In this document: positions 17,481 through 29,548 of the stretch, one piece after another
Layout of the letters: each line of letters starts with the position of its first letter
Position numbering within the stretch: the stretch's first letter is position 1
Assembly: GCA_015709715.1 (NCBI GenBank)
Contig: CP054184.1
Coordinates: 2,279,001-2,343,000 of the forward strand
Direction of reading: 5' to 3'
Source of the DNA: Nitrospira sp.
GTDB lineage: Bacteria > Nitrospirota > Nitrospiria > Nitrospirales > Nitrospiraceae
Length of the DNA: 64,000 nt
Program-made: the position numbers and the translations under genes
The notes under the pieces: model-generated
The model's database searches: none
What the model was told of the DNA's origin: nothing
Seen by the model: the letters and a program-made list of their open reading frames with translations, nothing else

Positions 17481-17509
17481 TATAATAGTTCTAGCTAGAA
17501 CAAAGTCAA
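17481..17509 (-). promoter_or_regulatory. Promoter with palindromic operator for the pirin operon
   Basis: Read on the minus strand there is a -35 box TTGACT (17504-17509), a 17-bp spacer and a -10 box ATTATA (17481-17486). The spacer contains a perfect 14-bp palindrome, GTTCTAGCTAGAAC (17488-17501). A dimeric repressor bound there would block RNA polymerase. The pirin start codon is about 150 bp downstream. The regulator is not identified; a MarR-, HxlR- or TetR-type repressor sensing electrophiles is a guess from the gene content. Confidence 0.7.
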
Positions 17510-17595
17510 GGGGCGAATGTGGAGAGGCACTCGTGACCAGAAGAGTTCGGCGTGACAGGAGACGCGTATGCGCCAGAAACGAGGAGGGAGTTGCG

Positions 17596-18081
17596 TTACT
17601 CGGCCTTTCGGCCCTTGATCGCCCGTTCCACTTCGCGGCCTGCTTCTCTGGCCTTGATGGACTCCCGGCGATCGTACTGCTTTTTGCCCTTCGCCAGCGC
17701 GAGTTCCACCTTGGCGTGGCCGCGCTTGGAAAAATAGATCCGTAGGGGCACCAGCGTCAGCCCCTTCAGCTGTGTCTTGCCGATCAGCTTACCGATCTCT
17801 TTCCGATGCAGGAGCAGTTTCCGCTTCCTGAGGGGATCGTGGTTCATGACATTGCCGTGGGAGTAGGGGCTGATGTGGCAGTGGTGGAGATAAACCTCGC
17901 CGTCGTCCACCGAGGCGTAACTGTCCTGCAGATTGACCCGGCCCTCGCGTAACGACTTCACTTCGGTACCGCGCAAAATGACGCCGGCTTCGAATTTTTC
18001 TTCGATGAAGTAGTCGTGGTAGGCCTTCCGGTTCGTGGCCACCACCTTGTACTGATCGTCTTTATCGTGCGTCTTGGTCAT
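17596..18081 (-). CDS. smpB: SsrA-binding protein SmpB
   Basis: 161 residues, the normal length. Typical segments are [70 protein letters not shown] and the basic C-tail ([34 protein letters not shown]) that inserts into the ribosome. SmpB binds tmRNA and rescues stalled ribosomes by trans-translation. Translation from an upstream start is possible, but [14 protein letters not shown] fits the family. It diverges from dciA, with only 53 bp between the start codons. No tmRNA gene was recognised in the window. Confidence 0.96.
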   Translation of the reverse strand: MTKTHDKDDQYKVVATNRKAYHDYFIEEKFEAGVILRGTEVKSLREGRVNLQDSYASVDDGEVYLHHCHISPYSHGNVMNHDPLRKRKLLLHRKEIGKLIGKTQLKGLTLVPLRIYFSKRGHAKVELALAKGKKQYDRRESIKAREAGREVERAIKGRKAE

Positions 18082-18134
18082 AGTCCGTCGGCGACGACTG
18101 GTCCGGCCGCCCCGCACTTTGTTATCATGCACCC

Positions 18135-18638
18135 ATGCGTGGACAGAGCCGTTTCGACTCCTTCAGCAGCATCCTGGCCGGCGTCGCCCACCGGCTGGGG
18201 CTGGAGAGCAAACTATTCGAGGCGCGGCTTCGCCGGGAATGGCCCCAGATCGTCGGAGCCTCGCTGGCGGACCACACCAGGCCCGACCAGATCCGGTTCA
18301 AAAAACTCTACGTCTTCGTACGCAGCTCCGTTTGGCTGCAGCAACTCAGCTTTCTCAAGCCGGTCTTGCTGCAACGGGTGAACGCCTTGGCCGAACAGCC
18401 GTTGGTGACGGAGATCGTGTTGCGGATCGGGGACTTCTCCGCGATCCAACCACCCGCTCCACAACCGACCGAGGCAGAATCGCGGGCTACGCCGACCGAT
18501 CCGCGCCTCCTGGAGGAAGCTGCCGGCCATGCCCAGAGCATTCATGACGAGGCGCTCCGCCGACACCTCACCGAGGTGATGGTCAAGGCCTTGAGCCGGC
18601 CTGACTCTCCGCCGACCCGGCCACGGCCGGCCCCTTGA
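18135..18638 (+). CDS. dciA: DciA-like (DUF721) replicative helicase loader/operator
   Basis: 167 residues. The N-terminal part has the DUF721 pattern: [61 protein letters not shown], with the W-x2-IVG and VWLQQL motifs. The C-terminal half is low-complexity, Pro/Ala-rich and probably disordered, as in many DciA proteins. DciA helps load the DnaB helicase in bacteria lacking DnaC/DnaI. Its place about 8 kb from dnaA beside gyrA/gyrB fits a replication role. Its last 56 bp overlap the 3' end of the convergent gene at 18583-19194. Confidence 0.85.
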   Translation: MRGQSRFDSFSSILAGVAHRLGLESKLFEARLRREWPQIVGASLADHTRPDQIRFKKLYVFVRSSVWLQQLSFLKPVLLQRVNALAEQPLVTEIVLRIGDFSAIQPPAPQPTEAESRATPTDPRLLEEAAGHAQSIHDEALRRHLTEVMVKALSRPDSPPTRPRPAP

Positions 18639-19194
18639 AGAGTTGGCGGGAATAGGCGGCAGTGGCGGCGCTGTCCTTGCCCTGCGGCACCGGCCCCATG
18701 CGCCCCTCTTCTTCCCGGCCCTCCAATCGATAGAATCCGCGCACCGAACTCTCGAACCCCTTCCGCACCGTGGCATCGTCGCCCGCCACATACTTGTGCA
18801 ACATGTCCGGCTCGGTCCAGCCTTCATCCGTAAACACGTAGATCGCGATCCGTTGGTAGCGCCCCTGCGGATCATCCGGCGTGGTCGGTCGAATCTTCAT
18901 GGGACCGAAGTTGCGCGTCTCGCGGCCGACTTTCCGGAAGCGTTCGATGAGCGTCTCGATCTCCGTATCGCTGGTCCAAGGCGGTACGTGCACGGCGACG
19001 ATCGTCTCTTCCTGCGAGCCGATGCTGTAGGGGGGGATCGACCGATCAGGCCGGCTGAGAAACATGCCGCCCCAGATCAACGCGAACGAACCGAACAGCA
19101 CGCCCAGCGCCATCTTGACGACGGTGTCCAGCGGCCGTTTGGCGGGAGGTGAAGTCGGCGCTCCGGCCGGCGGCGTCGGGTGGTTCATAGCCAT
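18583..19194 (-). CDS. Membrane-anchored protein of unknown function downstream of gyrA
   Basis: 203 residues from MAMNHPTPPAG. A Pro/Ala-rich cytoplasmic N-terminus is followed by one membrane helix (VVKMALGVLFGSFALIWGGMFL) and an outside domain (ETIVAVHVPPWTSDTEIETLIERFRKVG, YQRIAIYVFTDEGWTEPDMLHKYV) of mixed alpha/beta character. I do not recognise the family. It lies 43 bp after the gyrA stop in the same direction. The start is uncertain, with two close ATGs and no clear ribosome site. Its 3' end overlaps the convergent dciA gene by 56 bp. Confidence 0.7.
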   Translation of the reverse strand: MAMNHPTPPAGAPTSPPAKRPLDTVVKMALGVLFGSFALIWGGMFLSRPDRSIPPYSIGSQEETIVAVHVPPWTSDTEIETLIERFRKVGRETRNFGPMKIRPTTPDDPQGRYQRIAIYVFTDEGWTEPDMLHKYVAGDDATVRKGFESSVRGFYRLEGREEEGRMGPVPQGKDSAATAAYSRQLFKGPAVAGSAESQAGSRP

Positions 19195-19237
19195 GGTGAG
19201 GAGAGCCGGGGGAATACCGGTATGGCTCGTGCGGCGC

Positions 19238-21697
19238 TTACTCGCCCTCTTCGGGCGCTCCTTCTTCGCGTTCGACCAACCGCGCCACTGCCACAACGCG
19301 GTCGTCGTCGCCGTCCAGGTCGAGGAGCCGTACCCCCTGGGTATTGCGGCCGATTTCCCGGATGTCGTCGACCTTGCACCGCAGGACCTTGCCCTGCGCG
19401 GCCATCAGCATGATCTCATCCTCGTCCCGGACCTGGAGGAAGCCCACCGCAAGCCCGTTGCGTTCGGTCGTCTTCACACTGATGATGCCCTTCCCCCCGC
19501 GGCCCTGGACGCGATATTCGTTCACGGGCGTCCGCTTGCCGTACCCGCCTTCCGTCACGGTCAGGATCGCCGTGGTCGAATCGGGAGTGATCGTCTCCAT
19601 ACCGATGACTTCGTCGCCGGCTTCCAGCGTGATGCCCCGGACGCCGTGCGCCGTGCGCCCCATGGGGCGCACATCCTCTTCCTTGAATCGAATCGTAATG
19701 CCTCGTTTCGTGCCGAGCAAGATCTCCCGTTGGCCGTCGGTGATTTCCACCGCGATCAGCTTATCGCCCGCATCCAGCGTGATCGCGATGATGCCACCCT
19801 GGCGGGGATTGCCGTAGGCCGACAATTCGGTTTTCTTCACGACCCCCAACTTGGTGGCCATGACGATATAGCGGTCGGCGGGGAAATCCTTGACCGGCAA
19901 GGTCGCCGTGACCTTTTCGTCTTTCGAAAGGGCCAGCAGGTTGACCAGGGCCTTGCCCTTGGCCGCGCGGCTGGCTTCGGGAATTTCGTGCACTTTCAGC
20001 CAATAGACCTTACCCGCATCCGTGAAGAACAGGAGCGAGTCATGGGTGGAGGCCGTGAAGAGCGTCTCGACGAAATCTTCCTCCTTGATGCCCATCGCGA
20101 TCTTGCCCTTGCCGCCGCGCCGCTGCGCTCGATAGAGGGTGACGGCATTGCGCTTGATGTAGCCGGCGTGGGAAATCGTGACGACGACTTCTTCTTCGGC
20201 AATCAGATCTTCCACCGTCAGCTCGGCTTCTTCCTTCACGATCTGGGTGCGCCGCTGGTCCTGATACTTCTCCTTGATCTCGCCCAACTCGTCGCGGATG
20301 ATCTGGCGCACAAGCGCCTCGCTGCCCAACACGGAGCGCAAGTACTCGATCTGCTTCAACACCTCGCGATATTCCTCGATGAGCTTGTCGCGCTCGAGTT
20401 GAGTCAGGCGCTGCAGCCGCATGTCGAGAATGGCGTTGGCCTGGATTTCCGACAGTTGGAACTGCTGCATCAAGCCGGTGCGCGCCACATCCGGCGAGGG
20501 CGAGCGGCGGATCAACGCGATGACCGCGTCGAGATTGTCCAGGGCGATCTTGAGGCCTTCCAGAATATGGGCGCGTTCTTCCGCCTTGCGCAACTCATAG
20601 GCGGTGCGGCGGACGACGACTTCACGCCGATGCTCGATGAACGCGCTCAGGATCCGCTTGAGGTTCAACACCTCCGGCCGATTGTTCACCAACGCCAGCA
20701 TGTTCACGCCGAACGTGGTCTGCAACTGACTGTGCTTGTAGAGGTTGTTCAGGACCACGAGCGGGATTTCGTTCCGCTTGAGTTCGATGACGATCCGCAC
20801 GCCTTCACGGTCCGATTCGTCCCGAATGTCGGAGATGCCCGTCACGCGATCCTGTTGCGCCAACTCGGCGATCTTCTCGATGAGCTTGGCCTTGTTCACC
20901 TGGTACGGAATCTCGGTGACGATGAGGCGCTCGCGATCGGTCCGTTCATCCGTCTCGATGGCGACCTTCGCGCGGATCGTCAAGAGGCCGCGTCCCGTCT
21001 CGTAGGCGTCCTTGATCCCGGCGGTGCCATAGATGAAGCCGGCGGTCGGAAAATCCGGGCCGGGGATCTTCTTCATCAGCTGCGCGATCGTAACCTCCGG
21101 ATGCTCCAGCAAGAGCAGGAGTCCCTCGATCACCTCGCCCAGGTTGTGCGTGGGAATGTTCGTGGCGTACCCGACCGCAATGCCGCCCGCGCCGTTGATC
21201 AGGAGGTTCGGCACCTTGGAGGGGAGCACCAGCGGCTCGACCCTGGACTCGTCATAGTTCGGACCGAAATCGACCGTCTCCTTGTCGATGTCCGCCAACA
21301 ACTCCTCGGCCAGCTTGGTCAGCCGGGCCTCGGTGTACCGCATGGCCGCCGCCGCGTCGCCGTCCATGGAGCCATAGTTGCCCTGGCCGTCCACCAGCAT
21401 GTAGCGCATGTTGAAGTCCTGCGCCATGCGGACGAGGGTGTCGTAGATCGCGCTGTCGCCATGGGGATGGTAGTTACCCATGATCTCGCCGACGATCTTG
21501 GCCGACTTGCGATAGGGCCGGTTGGCGGCGAGTCCCATCTCGTTCATGCCGTGCAGAATGCGCCGATGCACCGGCTTGAGCCCGTCGCGCACGTCCGGCA
21601 ACGCGCGCCCGACGATCACGCTCATGGCGTAGTCGAGATACGACGAGCGCATCTCGTCTTCGATCGCAATCTGTCCTAAGCGTTCATCCGGCGGCAT
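19238..21697 (-). CDS. gyrA: DNA gyrase subunit A
   Basis: 819 residues. The N-domain has [30 protein letters not shown] and [14 protein letters not shown], with the catalytic Tyr that links to cleaved DNA. The C-terminal beta-pinwheel contains the GyrA box QRRGGKG, which marks gyrase rather than topoisomerase IV. Later blades repeat the theme ([35 protein letters not shown]). With GyrB it introduces negative supercoils. It follows gyrB by 10 bp in a dnaA-dnaN-gyrB-gyrA order. The acidic tail ([12 protein letters not shown]) is common in GyrA proteins. Confidence 0.97.
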   Translation of the reverse strand: MPPDERLGQIAIEDEMRSSYLDYAMSVIVGRALPDVRDGLKPVHRRILHGMNEMGLAANRPYRKSAKIVGEIMGNYHPHGDSAIYDTLVRMAQDFNMRYMLVDGQGNYGSMDGDAAAAMRYTEARLTKLAEELLADIDKETVDFGPNYDESRVEPLVLPSKVPNLLINGAGGIAVGYATNIPTHNLGEVIEGLLLLLEHPEVTIAQLMKKIPGPDFPTAGFIYGTAGIKDAYETGRGLLTIRAKVAIETDERTDRERLIVTEIPYQVNKAKLIEKIAELAQQDRVTGISDIRDESDREGVRIVIELKRNEIPLVVLNNLYKHSQLQTTFGVNMLALVNNRPEVLNLKRILSAFIEHRREVVVRRTAYELRKAEERAHILEGLKIALDNLDAVIALIRRSPSPDVARTGLMQQFQLSEIQANAILDMRLQRLTQLERDKLIEEYREVLKQIEYLRSVLGSEALVRQIIRDELGEIKEKYQDQRRTQIVKEEAELTVEDLIAEEEVVVTISHAGYIKRNAVTLYRAQRRGGKGKIAMGIKEEDFVETLFTASTHDSLLFFTDAGKVYWLKVHEIPEASRAAKGKALVNLLALSKDEKVTATLPVKDFPADRYIVMATKLGVVKKTELSAYGNPRQGGIIAITLDAGDKLIAVEITDGQREILLGTKRGITIRFKEEDVRPMGRTAHGVRGITLEAGDEVIGMETITPDSTTAILTVTEGGYGKRTPVNEYRVQGRGGKGIISVKTTERNGLAVGFLQVRDEDEIMLMAAQGKVLRCKVDDIREIGRNTQGVRLLDLDGDDDRVVAVARLVEREEGAPEEGE

Positions 21698-21707
21698 CGA
21701 TCCTCCA

Positions 21708-24182
<2,475 letters not shown>

Positions 24183-24189
24183 TCAGCTC

Positions 24190-25320
24190 CTAAATTTTGA
24201 TGGGCATCACCACGCACCTGAATCCGGGGCTTTCGGGCTCCTGGATCAAACAGGGGCTGAGCGCCGTGTCCATCTGCAACGACACCGATTGCCCGTCCAT
24301 GACGCTGAGCGCATCCAAGAGATACCGGGCGTTGAAGCCGGTGTTGAGCGTCTCGCCTTCATAACGCGCCGCGAGTTCCTCCGTCGCCTCACCGTAGTCG
24401 GGATTGCTGGAGAAGAGCGTCATGCCGCCCGGCGCAAAGGAGACCTTCACGGCATTGGCCTTGTCTTTCGACAGGACCGATACTCGGCGCAGGGCGCTTT
24501 CGAGGAGGACGCGGTCCACCACGATGCGTTTGCCGCTCTCCTTCGGCACCACCTGCTGGTAGTTCGGGTAGTTCCCTTCCATCAGCCGCGAGGTCAGGAG
24601 CAGGCCGCTCTTTCTGAAAATCATGAGGTTTTTCGTGAACCCGATCAACGGCTCGCCATCGTCGCCCTCTTCCAACAGCCGACGCATCTCGTGGGCAGCT
24701 TTCTTCGGGATGATCGCCTTGATCTCCTGCGACGCCTGTTTTGCCCCCGCCGGTCCCACCTCCCGCTCCGCCACGGCCAACCGGTGGCCGTCGGTGCCGA
24801 CCAGTCGCAGGAGCGTGGTCTTCTTGTCGGTCGTGGTCAAGGTGACGAGCAGGCCGTTGAGGATATAGCGGGCATCGTTGTCTCCGGCGGCGAAGAGCGT
24901 CTTGCGGATCAGTTCCAGCAACCCGGCCCCGGCCAAGGGGGTGAGCCCTTCGCGTTCGATGGACGGCAACGCGGGGTAATCGCTGCTGGGAAGCCCCACG
25001 ACTTTGAATTGGCTCTTGCCGGACTGGATCGTCGTCCAGTTATTGTCCCCTGAGGTCAGCTCGATCTCGCCGCTTGGGAGCTCTTTGATGATCTCGTACA
25101 ACTTGCGAGCAGAGATGGTCACACCACCGGCCTCTAGGACCGTCGCCTTGTACAGGCCGCGCATGCCGATCTCCAAGTCCGTGGCGACGATCTCAGCCCC
25201 GTCATGTTTGGCTTCCAACAGGATGTTCGAGAGGATCGGCATGGTGTTGCGTTTCTCGACCACGCCCTGTACCCGCTGCAGGCCGGTCAACAGTTCCTCT
25301 CGTCCGATGCGTACCTTCAT
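24190..25320 (-). CDS. dnaN: DNA polymerase III beta sliding clamp
   Basis: 376 residues, normal length for the clamp. Typical segments are MKVRIGREELLTGLQRVQGVVEKRNTMPILSNILLEA, NARYLLDALSVMDGQSVSLQM and the C-terminal PCLIQEPESPGFRCVVMPIKI, where the VVMP(M/I)K-type ending forms the partner-binding pocket. The protein forms a ring on DNA that tethers polymerase III. It lies 20 bp downstream of dnaA, the standard origin arrangement. Confidence 0.97.
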   Translation of the reverse strand: MKVRIGREELLTGLQRVQGVVEKRNTMPILSNILLEAKHDGAEIVATDLEIGMRGLYKATVLEAGGVTISARKLYEIIKELPSGEIELTSGDNNWTTIQSGKSQFKVVGLPSSDYPALPSIEREGLTPLAGAGLLELIRKTLFAAGDNDARYILNGLLVTLTTTDKKTTLLRLVGTDGHRLAVAEREVGPAGAKQASQEIKAIIPKKAAHEMRRLLEEGDDGEPLIGFTKNLMIFRKSGLLLTSRLMEGNYPNYQQVVPKESGKRIVVDRVLLESALRRVSVLSKDKANAVKVSFAPGGMTLFSSNPDYGEATEELAARYEGETLNTGFNARYLLDALSVMDGQSVSLQMDTALSPCLIQEPESPGFRCVVMPIKI

Positions 25321-25340
25321 GGTTCTCTCCCTCAGGAGGG

Positions 25341-26672
25341 CTAGGCCCTCAAAATCTGTTCCTTCAGGCCCTCGAGCGTCGACTGCAGGGTCTGGTCGGA
25401 TTCTTTCGCCTTGGCGATCTGCCGACAGGCATGCATGATCGTGGTGTGGTCCTTCCCGCCGAACTGGCGCCCGATCTCCGGGAACGAGGCGTCGGTGAGC
25501 TCCCGACAGAGATACATGGCGATCTGCCGCGGGTGGACCAACGTCTTACTGCGTCGGCGAGACTTCAGGTCCCCGATCTTGAGATGGTATTTCGTGCCGA
25601 CGACCTCTTGAATGTCTTCGATCGAGACGATCTTCTTCTTCTCGCCGATCAGGTCGCGCAACACGTTCTTCGCCATATCGAGGGTGATCGTTCGCCCGGT
25701 CAAGGACGCATAGGCGCCCAGCCGCACCAGCGAACCTTCCAGCTCCCGAATGTTGTTCTTCATCGTGGTGGCGAGGAAATGGATGACGTCCTCGGGCAAC
25801 GCAATCTTCTCGTCTTCGGACTTCTTGCGCAGGATCGCGATGCGCGTCTCTACGTCGGGCGGCTGCAGATCGGCGATGAGCCCCCACTCGAAGCGTGAGC
25901 GCAGGCGCTCCTCGATATCCGGCATATCCTTCGGAAACCGATCACTCGAGAGTACGATCTGCTTGTGCGCTTCATAGAGCGTATTGAACGTATGAAAGAA
26001 TTCTTCCTGTGTACGTTCCTTCCCGGCGAGAAATTGGATGTCATCGATCATCAGCATGTCGACGTTGCGGTAGCGCTTCCGCAAGTCGATCATCTTGTCG
26101 TACCGGATCGAATTGATGACCTCGTTCGTAAACTGTTCGGTCGTGAGATAGGCGATCCGCAGCTCGCTCCGCTCCGCCAGATAGTTCCCGATGGCGTTCA
26201 ACAGATGCGTTTTCCCTAGGCCCACGCCGCCGTAGAGGAAGAGGGGATTGTAGGCCTTGGCCGGCTGCTCCGCCACGGCCATGCAGGCGGCATGGGCGAA
26301 CTGGTTCCCCGCGCCGACCACGAAACTTTGGAAGGTATATTTCGGATTCAACTGGATCCCGCGCTTCGACCGCGACGGGATGACCCCGCGTCCTCCCCCA
26401 TCCGTACCGGCCACATCCTGCGCAGGCGCGGAGGGACCCTTCCGGTTGATCACAAAGGCGATATCCAGCGCATCACCGCCGTGGGCTGCCGAGACTGCTT
26501 CCGCCAAGAGCTCGCGATAGTGCTCACTCAGCCAGTCGCCGAAAAACTTGTTTGGCACCGCCAGATAGGCGGTCGCATCTTCGACCCGGTCGAGTACCAC
26601 CGGAGTGAACCAGGTCTCGAACACCTGCTTCGGAACCTTTTCTTGGATGTAGGACAACACATCATTCCACAT
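25341..26672 (-). CDS. dnaA: Chromosomal replication initiator DnaA
   Basis: 443 residues. Domain I starts [25 protein letters not shown]. After a short linker, the AAA+ domain has [22 protein letters not shown] (Walker A), [25 protein letters not shown] (Walker B) and [23 protein letters not shown]. Domain IV has the DNA-binding signature [38 protein letters not shown]. It opens oriC and loads helicase. The ATG follows AAGGTCTATCAG, and DnaA boxes lie 45-65 bp upstream, suggesting autoregulation. Confidence 0.98.
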   Translation of the reverse strand: MWNDVLSYIQEKVPKQVFETWFTPVVLDRVEDATAYLAVPNKFFGDWLSEHYRELLAEAVSAAHGGDALDIAFVINRKGPSAPAQDVAGTDGGGRGVIPSRSKRGIQLNPKYTFQSFVVGAGNQFAHAACMAVAEQPAKAYNPLFLYGGVGLGKTHLLNAIGNYLAERSELRIAYLTTEQFTNEVINSIRYDKMIDLRKRYRNVDMLMIDDIQFLAGKERTQEEFFHTFNTLYEAHKQIVLSSDRFPKDMPDIEERLRSRFEWGLIADLQPPDVETRIAILRKKSEDEKIALPEDVIHFLATTMKNNIRELEGSLVRLGAYASLTGRTITLDMAKNVLRDLIGEKKKIVSIEDIQEVVGTKYHLKIGDLKSRRRSKTLVHPRQIAMYLCRELTDASFPEIGRQFGGKDHTTIMHACRQIAKAKESDQTLQSTLEGLKEQILRA

Positions 26673-27031
26673 CTGATAGACCTTATGATTTCAATAACTT
26701 ACAACTGTTCACAGCTTTATCAACAGGTGTGGATAAACAACGTCGCACGATGCGGTTTTCCGCCAAATCTGCTGTCCTACGCAGGTGCCGCCTGTGGACA
26801 ACTTTCTCTCCCTCATGACTGTCCGGCCATCCTCTCCACAGCCGCTCCCACCCTATCCCTCAATATCCCCTGCCTTATACACCATCTCATCAACATGGGG
26901 TAGGGCCTTTGATCCCCAACAACCATCGCGTCATTCTCATTCATCCACATCACTCACATGGCTTATTACTACTCCTGCGACGACTGATCTTTTCTCTTCT
27001 TTAAGAAGATACATAAGAGAAGAGGAGCAGG
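26673..27031. other. Probable oriC region with DnaA boxes
   Basis: No gene occupies this 359-bp stretch upstream of dnaA. DnaA boxes seen: TTATCCACA (perfect, minus strand, 26728-26736), TTATCAACA (26717-26725), TTGTCCACA (minus, 26793-26801) and TCATCCACA (26941-26949), the last three with one mismatch. The right part (26960-27025) is AT-richer and contains the near-palindrome TCTTCTTTAAGAAGA. Two further TTGTCCACA sites (minus, 27969-27977 and 28016-28024) lie about 1.2 kb away, at the start of the DsrE-like gene. Location next to dnaA-dnaN-gyrB-gyrA supports this as the origin; the unwinding element is not proven. Confidence 0.75.
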
Positions 27032-27292
27032 TCACAGCACGATCGTCTTATCATGTTCCTCGATCAGGGTTACCAGCTCGCGATACGAAATTGGCTTAGC
27101 CGATGACGGCCACCCCTGACTCCCCTCTTCCGTCTGCAACACGTACAGCGGCCCAGGGAATGTAATCGGGGAAGACAGGGCCCCTTCCAGCAACACTAAG
27201 GACGCATTAGCTTTGGGATCGGTCGTCAACAAGGATGGCGTGGCATCCCCAACCGGGCGACGGAGCAAATACAAGGTCTTGTGTGGTGTCAT
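27032..27292 (-). CDS. DsrH/TusB-like small protein
   Basis: 86 residues from MTPHKTLYLLRRPVGDATPSLL. The LYLLRRP opening, ASLVLLEGAL middle and ISYRELVTLIEEHDKTIVL end resemble the short DsrH/TusB branch of the DsrEFH superfamily. No cysteine is present, so it cannot be a sulfur carrier by itself. It is the third gene of a trio with the DsrF- and DsrE-like genes just upstream. The start is uncertain because an earlier in-frame start would overlap the previous gene. Its assignment leans on the neighbourhood. Confidence 0.6.
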   Translation of the reverse strand: MTPHKTLYLLRRPVGDATPSLLTTDPKANASLVLLEGALSSPITFPGPLYVLQTEEGSQGWPSSAKPISYRELVTLIEEHDKTIVL

Positions 27293-27311
27293 GATGTCTG
27301 ACTGCAAATCC

Positions 27312-27656
27312 TTAAAAAACCAAGACTCGATCAGCTTGGGTGATCGCAGCCTGTACCTGCTCGACCGATCCAAACGTTACCTGGAATCCCTCTTGGAGAT
27401 CCGGAGTCTCCCCTTCCGGTAGAACCAGGAGAAAGGGGATTTCGAGCTGCTCAAAGGACGGCAGATATTTTTCGAGAATCTCCACGTCGACGATGTCGTC
27501 CGTTTCTTCGGCCAGGAGCTGCCCCGCCGCCCCCAGGAGCACAACCGTGATGGGATTCTCGCCTGCTGCTAGACCCAGGGCGATGCGAAGCGCCTCGACC
27601 GGCCGGTGGGTCGTGCGAGGATCCTCACGAATGACGAGAACAATGGACGTGGCCAC
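27312..27656 (-). CDS. DsrE/F-family-like protein
   Basis: 114 residues with a GTG start (MATSIVLVIREDPRTTHRPVEALRIALGLAAGENPITVVLLGAAGQLL). The alternation of strands and helices (VEALRIALGLAAG, ITVVLLGAAG, FLLVLPEGE, QVTFGSVEQVQAAITQADRVLVF) fits the DsrE/F Rossmann-like fold. No cysteine is present. It probably forms a complex with the DsrE-like (27684-27995) and DsrH-like (27032-27292) proteins, as TusBCD and DsrEFH do, but without the catalytic cysteine in this subunit. The gap to the next gene is 19 bp. Confidence 0.65.
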   Translation of the reverse strand: MATSIVLVIREDPRTTHRPVEALRIALGLAAGENPITVVLLGAAGQLLAEETDDIVDVEILEKYLPSFEQLEIPFLLVLPEGETPDLQEGFQVTFGSVEQVQAAITQADRVLVF

Positions 27657-27683
27657 AGTAGATGGAACTCCCTCGTCGAAGAA

Positions 27684-27995
27684 TCAGGTGAATGCGAGAA
27701 AGCGGTCGCAGCCGTTCACGATATTCGAGAGCACCACGAGGCCGCAGAGGGAGATGCGACGATCCAGCCCTTCAGTCGGGACCCCATGTTGCTGGCAACC
27801 ATAAGCGCAGACGAACAGTTTCATGCCTCGCCCCACCAATTCGCCGTACTGGGGGTCGCGCAGGTTCTTGACCCCCTCGTCGATGAAGTAGACATAGAGG
27901 TCGATGCCCTTGGCCAGGGCCTCAGAAGCGAGATTCGCCACGGTTTCGACGCTAGGGTGAGAAGGGGCTGTGGACAAGAGGATGCCGAACTTCAT
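27684..27995 (-). CDS. DsrE-family protein with conserved cysteines
   Basis: 103 residues from MKFGILLSTAPSHPSVETVANLASEALAKGIDLYVYFIDEGVKNL, the usual DsrE-like start. Cysteines lie in LFVCAYGCQQHGV and SLCGLVVLSNIVNGCDRF; the CAYGC position corresponds to the sulfur-carrying cysteine of DsrE/TusD. Proteins of this family receive persulfide sulfur in the cytoplasm for tRNA thiolation or sulfur metabolism. An ATG three codons upstream (28004) is an alternative start. First gene of the trio. Confidence 0.75.
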   Translation of the reverse strand: MKFGILLSTAPSHPSVETVANLASEALAKGIDLYVYFIDEGVKNLRDPQYGELVGRGMKLFVCAYGCQQHGVPTEGLDRRISLCGLVVLSNIVNGCDRFLAFT

Positions 27996-28124
27996 GGCTG
28001 CCATCCGAACGTGCCTGTGGACAATGATTAAGAGTGCTGAAGAATCAAAGGTTTGTAGAACAAGAGCCGAATGCGGAGCCTACGGAGTTTGTATAGGAAA
28101 GTCAACTGGAAAAAGGGCGAAAGG

Positions 28125-29381
28125 TTAGGGCGTGAGCAGCCTTGTCTGGAGGGTGGAAGAGACCTCGGAAAGTGTGATCTCTTCCTGGGCTTTGGTCTGC
28201 ATGTTCCGGATCGTCACACGACCCTGTGCCACCTCATCGTCCCCTAGGATGACGGCATAGAGGGATCTGAGGCGATCGGCTTGGCGGAGGTGAGCCTTCA
28301 GGGATGCAGCGCGAAAATCCATGTCTGCCGGAACCCCGGTGCGGCGCAACTCGTCCAACAGGGTGAAACCGACAGCGGCGGCCGCCGTCCCGAACGCGGC
28401 CACATAGACGCGGGGAGTAGCCCCGATAGCCGACTCTTCGGGCAACATCAGCGCGATACGCTCGAGGCCGACCGCAAACCCCACGGCGGGCACCGCCGGC
28501 CCACCGAGTTGTTCGACCAACCCGTCGTAACGGCCGCCGGCCCCCACGGCGTTTTGAGCCCCCAGATGCGAGCAGGTCACTTCGAAGGCCGTCAGGCAAT
28601 AATAGTCCAAGCCGCGCACGAGCCGATGGTTGAGATGGAACGGAATACCCAGCGCCTGTAATCCCGATGTCACGCGATCGAAGTGGGCGCGCGCTTCCGG
28701 AGAGAGGGCATCGACAAGGCGCGGCGCCCCGTCCGTGGCCGTCCGGCATTCAGGAACTTTGCAATCCAGCACCCGCAAGGGGTTCGCGTCGATACGCCGG
28801 CGGCAATTGCTGCAAAGTTGAGCCTCGACGCCCTTGAGATAGGTCACGAGCGTCGGTTTGTACCGTGCCCGATCCTCGGCAGAGCCAAGGTTATTGAGCT
28901 CGAGCGTCAACCCTGGAAGCGACAAGTCGGAGAGCATACGCCACAAGAGGGAGAGCACCTCCACATCGGCTCGCGGATCGGACATGCCGAACGATTCGAC
29001 GCCGAATTGATGAAACTGGCGCAATCGCCCGGCTTGAGGTCGTTCATGGCGAAACATCGGGCCGAGGTAACAAAACTTTTGTGGTCGCGGATCCGCCGCA
29101 CGGTTGTGTTCGATGAAGGCTCGGACCGCGCCGGCCGTGCCTTCCGGCCGCAACGTCAACGAGGAGCCGTCGCGATCGGGAAAGGTATACATTTCTTTCT
29201 CGACGATGTCCGTCGTGGCCCCGATGCTGCGCGCAAAGAGGGTCGTCGTTTCGAAGATGGGCACCCGGATTTCCTGAAAACCATAACGTAAGGCCCAGCG
29301 GCGAGCTGTCTCTTCGATCAGCCGCCAACGAGGAGTCTCCTCGGGCAAGAGGTCCTTGACGCCTTTGATGGCTTTGATCAT
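28125..29381 (-). CDS. hisS: Histidyl-tRNA synthetase
   Basis: 418 residues. Class II motifs are visible: IRVPIFETTTLFARSIG, LTLRPEGTAGAVRAF, GPMFRHERPQAGRLRQFHQFGVE (motif 2), and the histidine-specific LVRGLDYYCLTAFEV and GAGGRYDGL, ending with AVGFAVGLERI (motif 3). The C-terminal anticodon-binding domain follows (VYVAAFG, PADMDFRAASLKAHLRQADRL). It charges tRNA-His in the cytoplasm. It diverges from the ThyX-like gene. Confidence 0.96.
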   Translation of the reverse strand: MIKAIKGVKDLLPEETPRWRLIEETARRWALRYGFQEIRVPIFETTTLFARSIGATTDIVEKEMYTFPDRDGSSLTLRPEGTAGAVRAFIEHNRAADPRPQKFCYLGPMFRHERPQAGRLRQFHQFGVESFGMSDPRADVEVLSLLWRMLSDLSLPGLTLELNNLGSAEDRARYKPTLVTYLKGVEAQLCSNCRRRIDANPLRVLDCKVPECRTATDGAPRLVDALSPEARAHFDRVTSGLQALGIPFHLNHRLVRGLDYYCLTAFEVTCSHLGAQNAVGAGGRYDGLVEQLGGPAVPAVGFAVGLERIALMLPEESAIGATPRVYVAAFGTAAAAVGFTLLDELRRTGVPADMDFRAASLKAHLRQADRLRSLYAVILGDDEVAQGRVTIRNMQTKAQEEITLSEVSSTLQTRLLTP

Positions 29382-29548
29382 TGCGGCCGGTGGGTCCTTC
29401 GGTTCGTGCGGGACTATAGCGGCGGCTTCGGCGGCAAGTCAACGCGCGACCGCGCATCAGCCGAGAGACCTCGGAGAGTTGCGCGACATGGCGCAGGCGG
29501 GTATAGTGCCGAGCCTAAAACCGTAACCCCTGACCACGCTCGACGACG

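Noticed and set aside
19064..21679. A very long open frame antisense to gyrA (871 codons)
   Set aside because: High-GC codon bias of gyrA keeps the opposite strand open; the translation resembles no protein and has no ribosome site.
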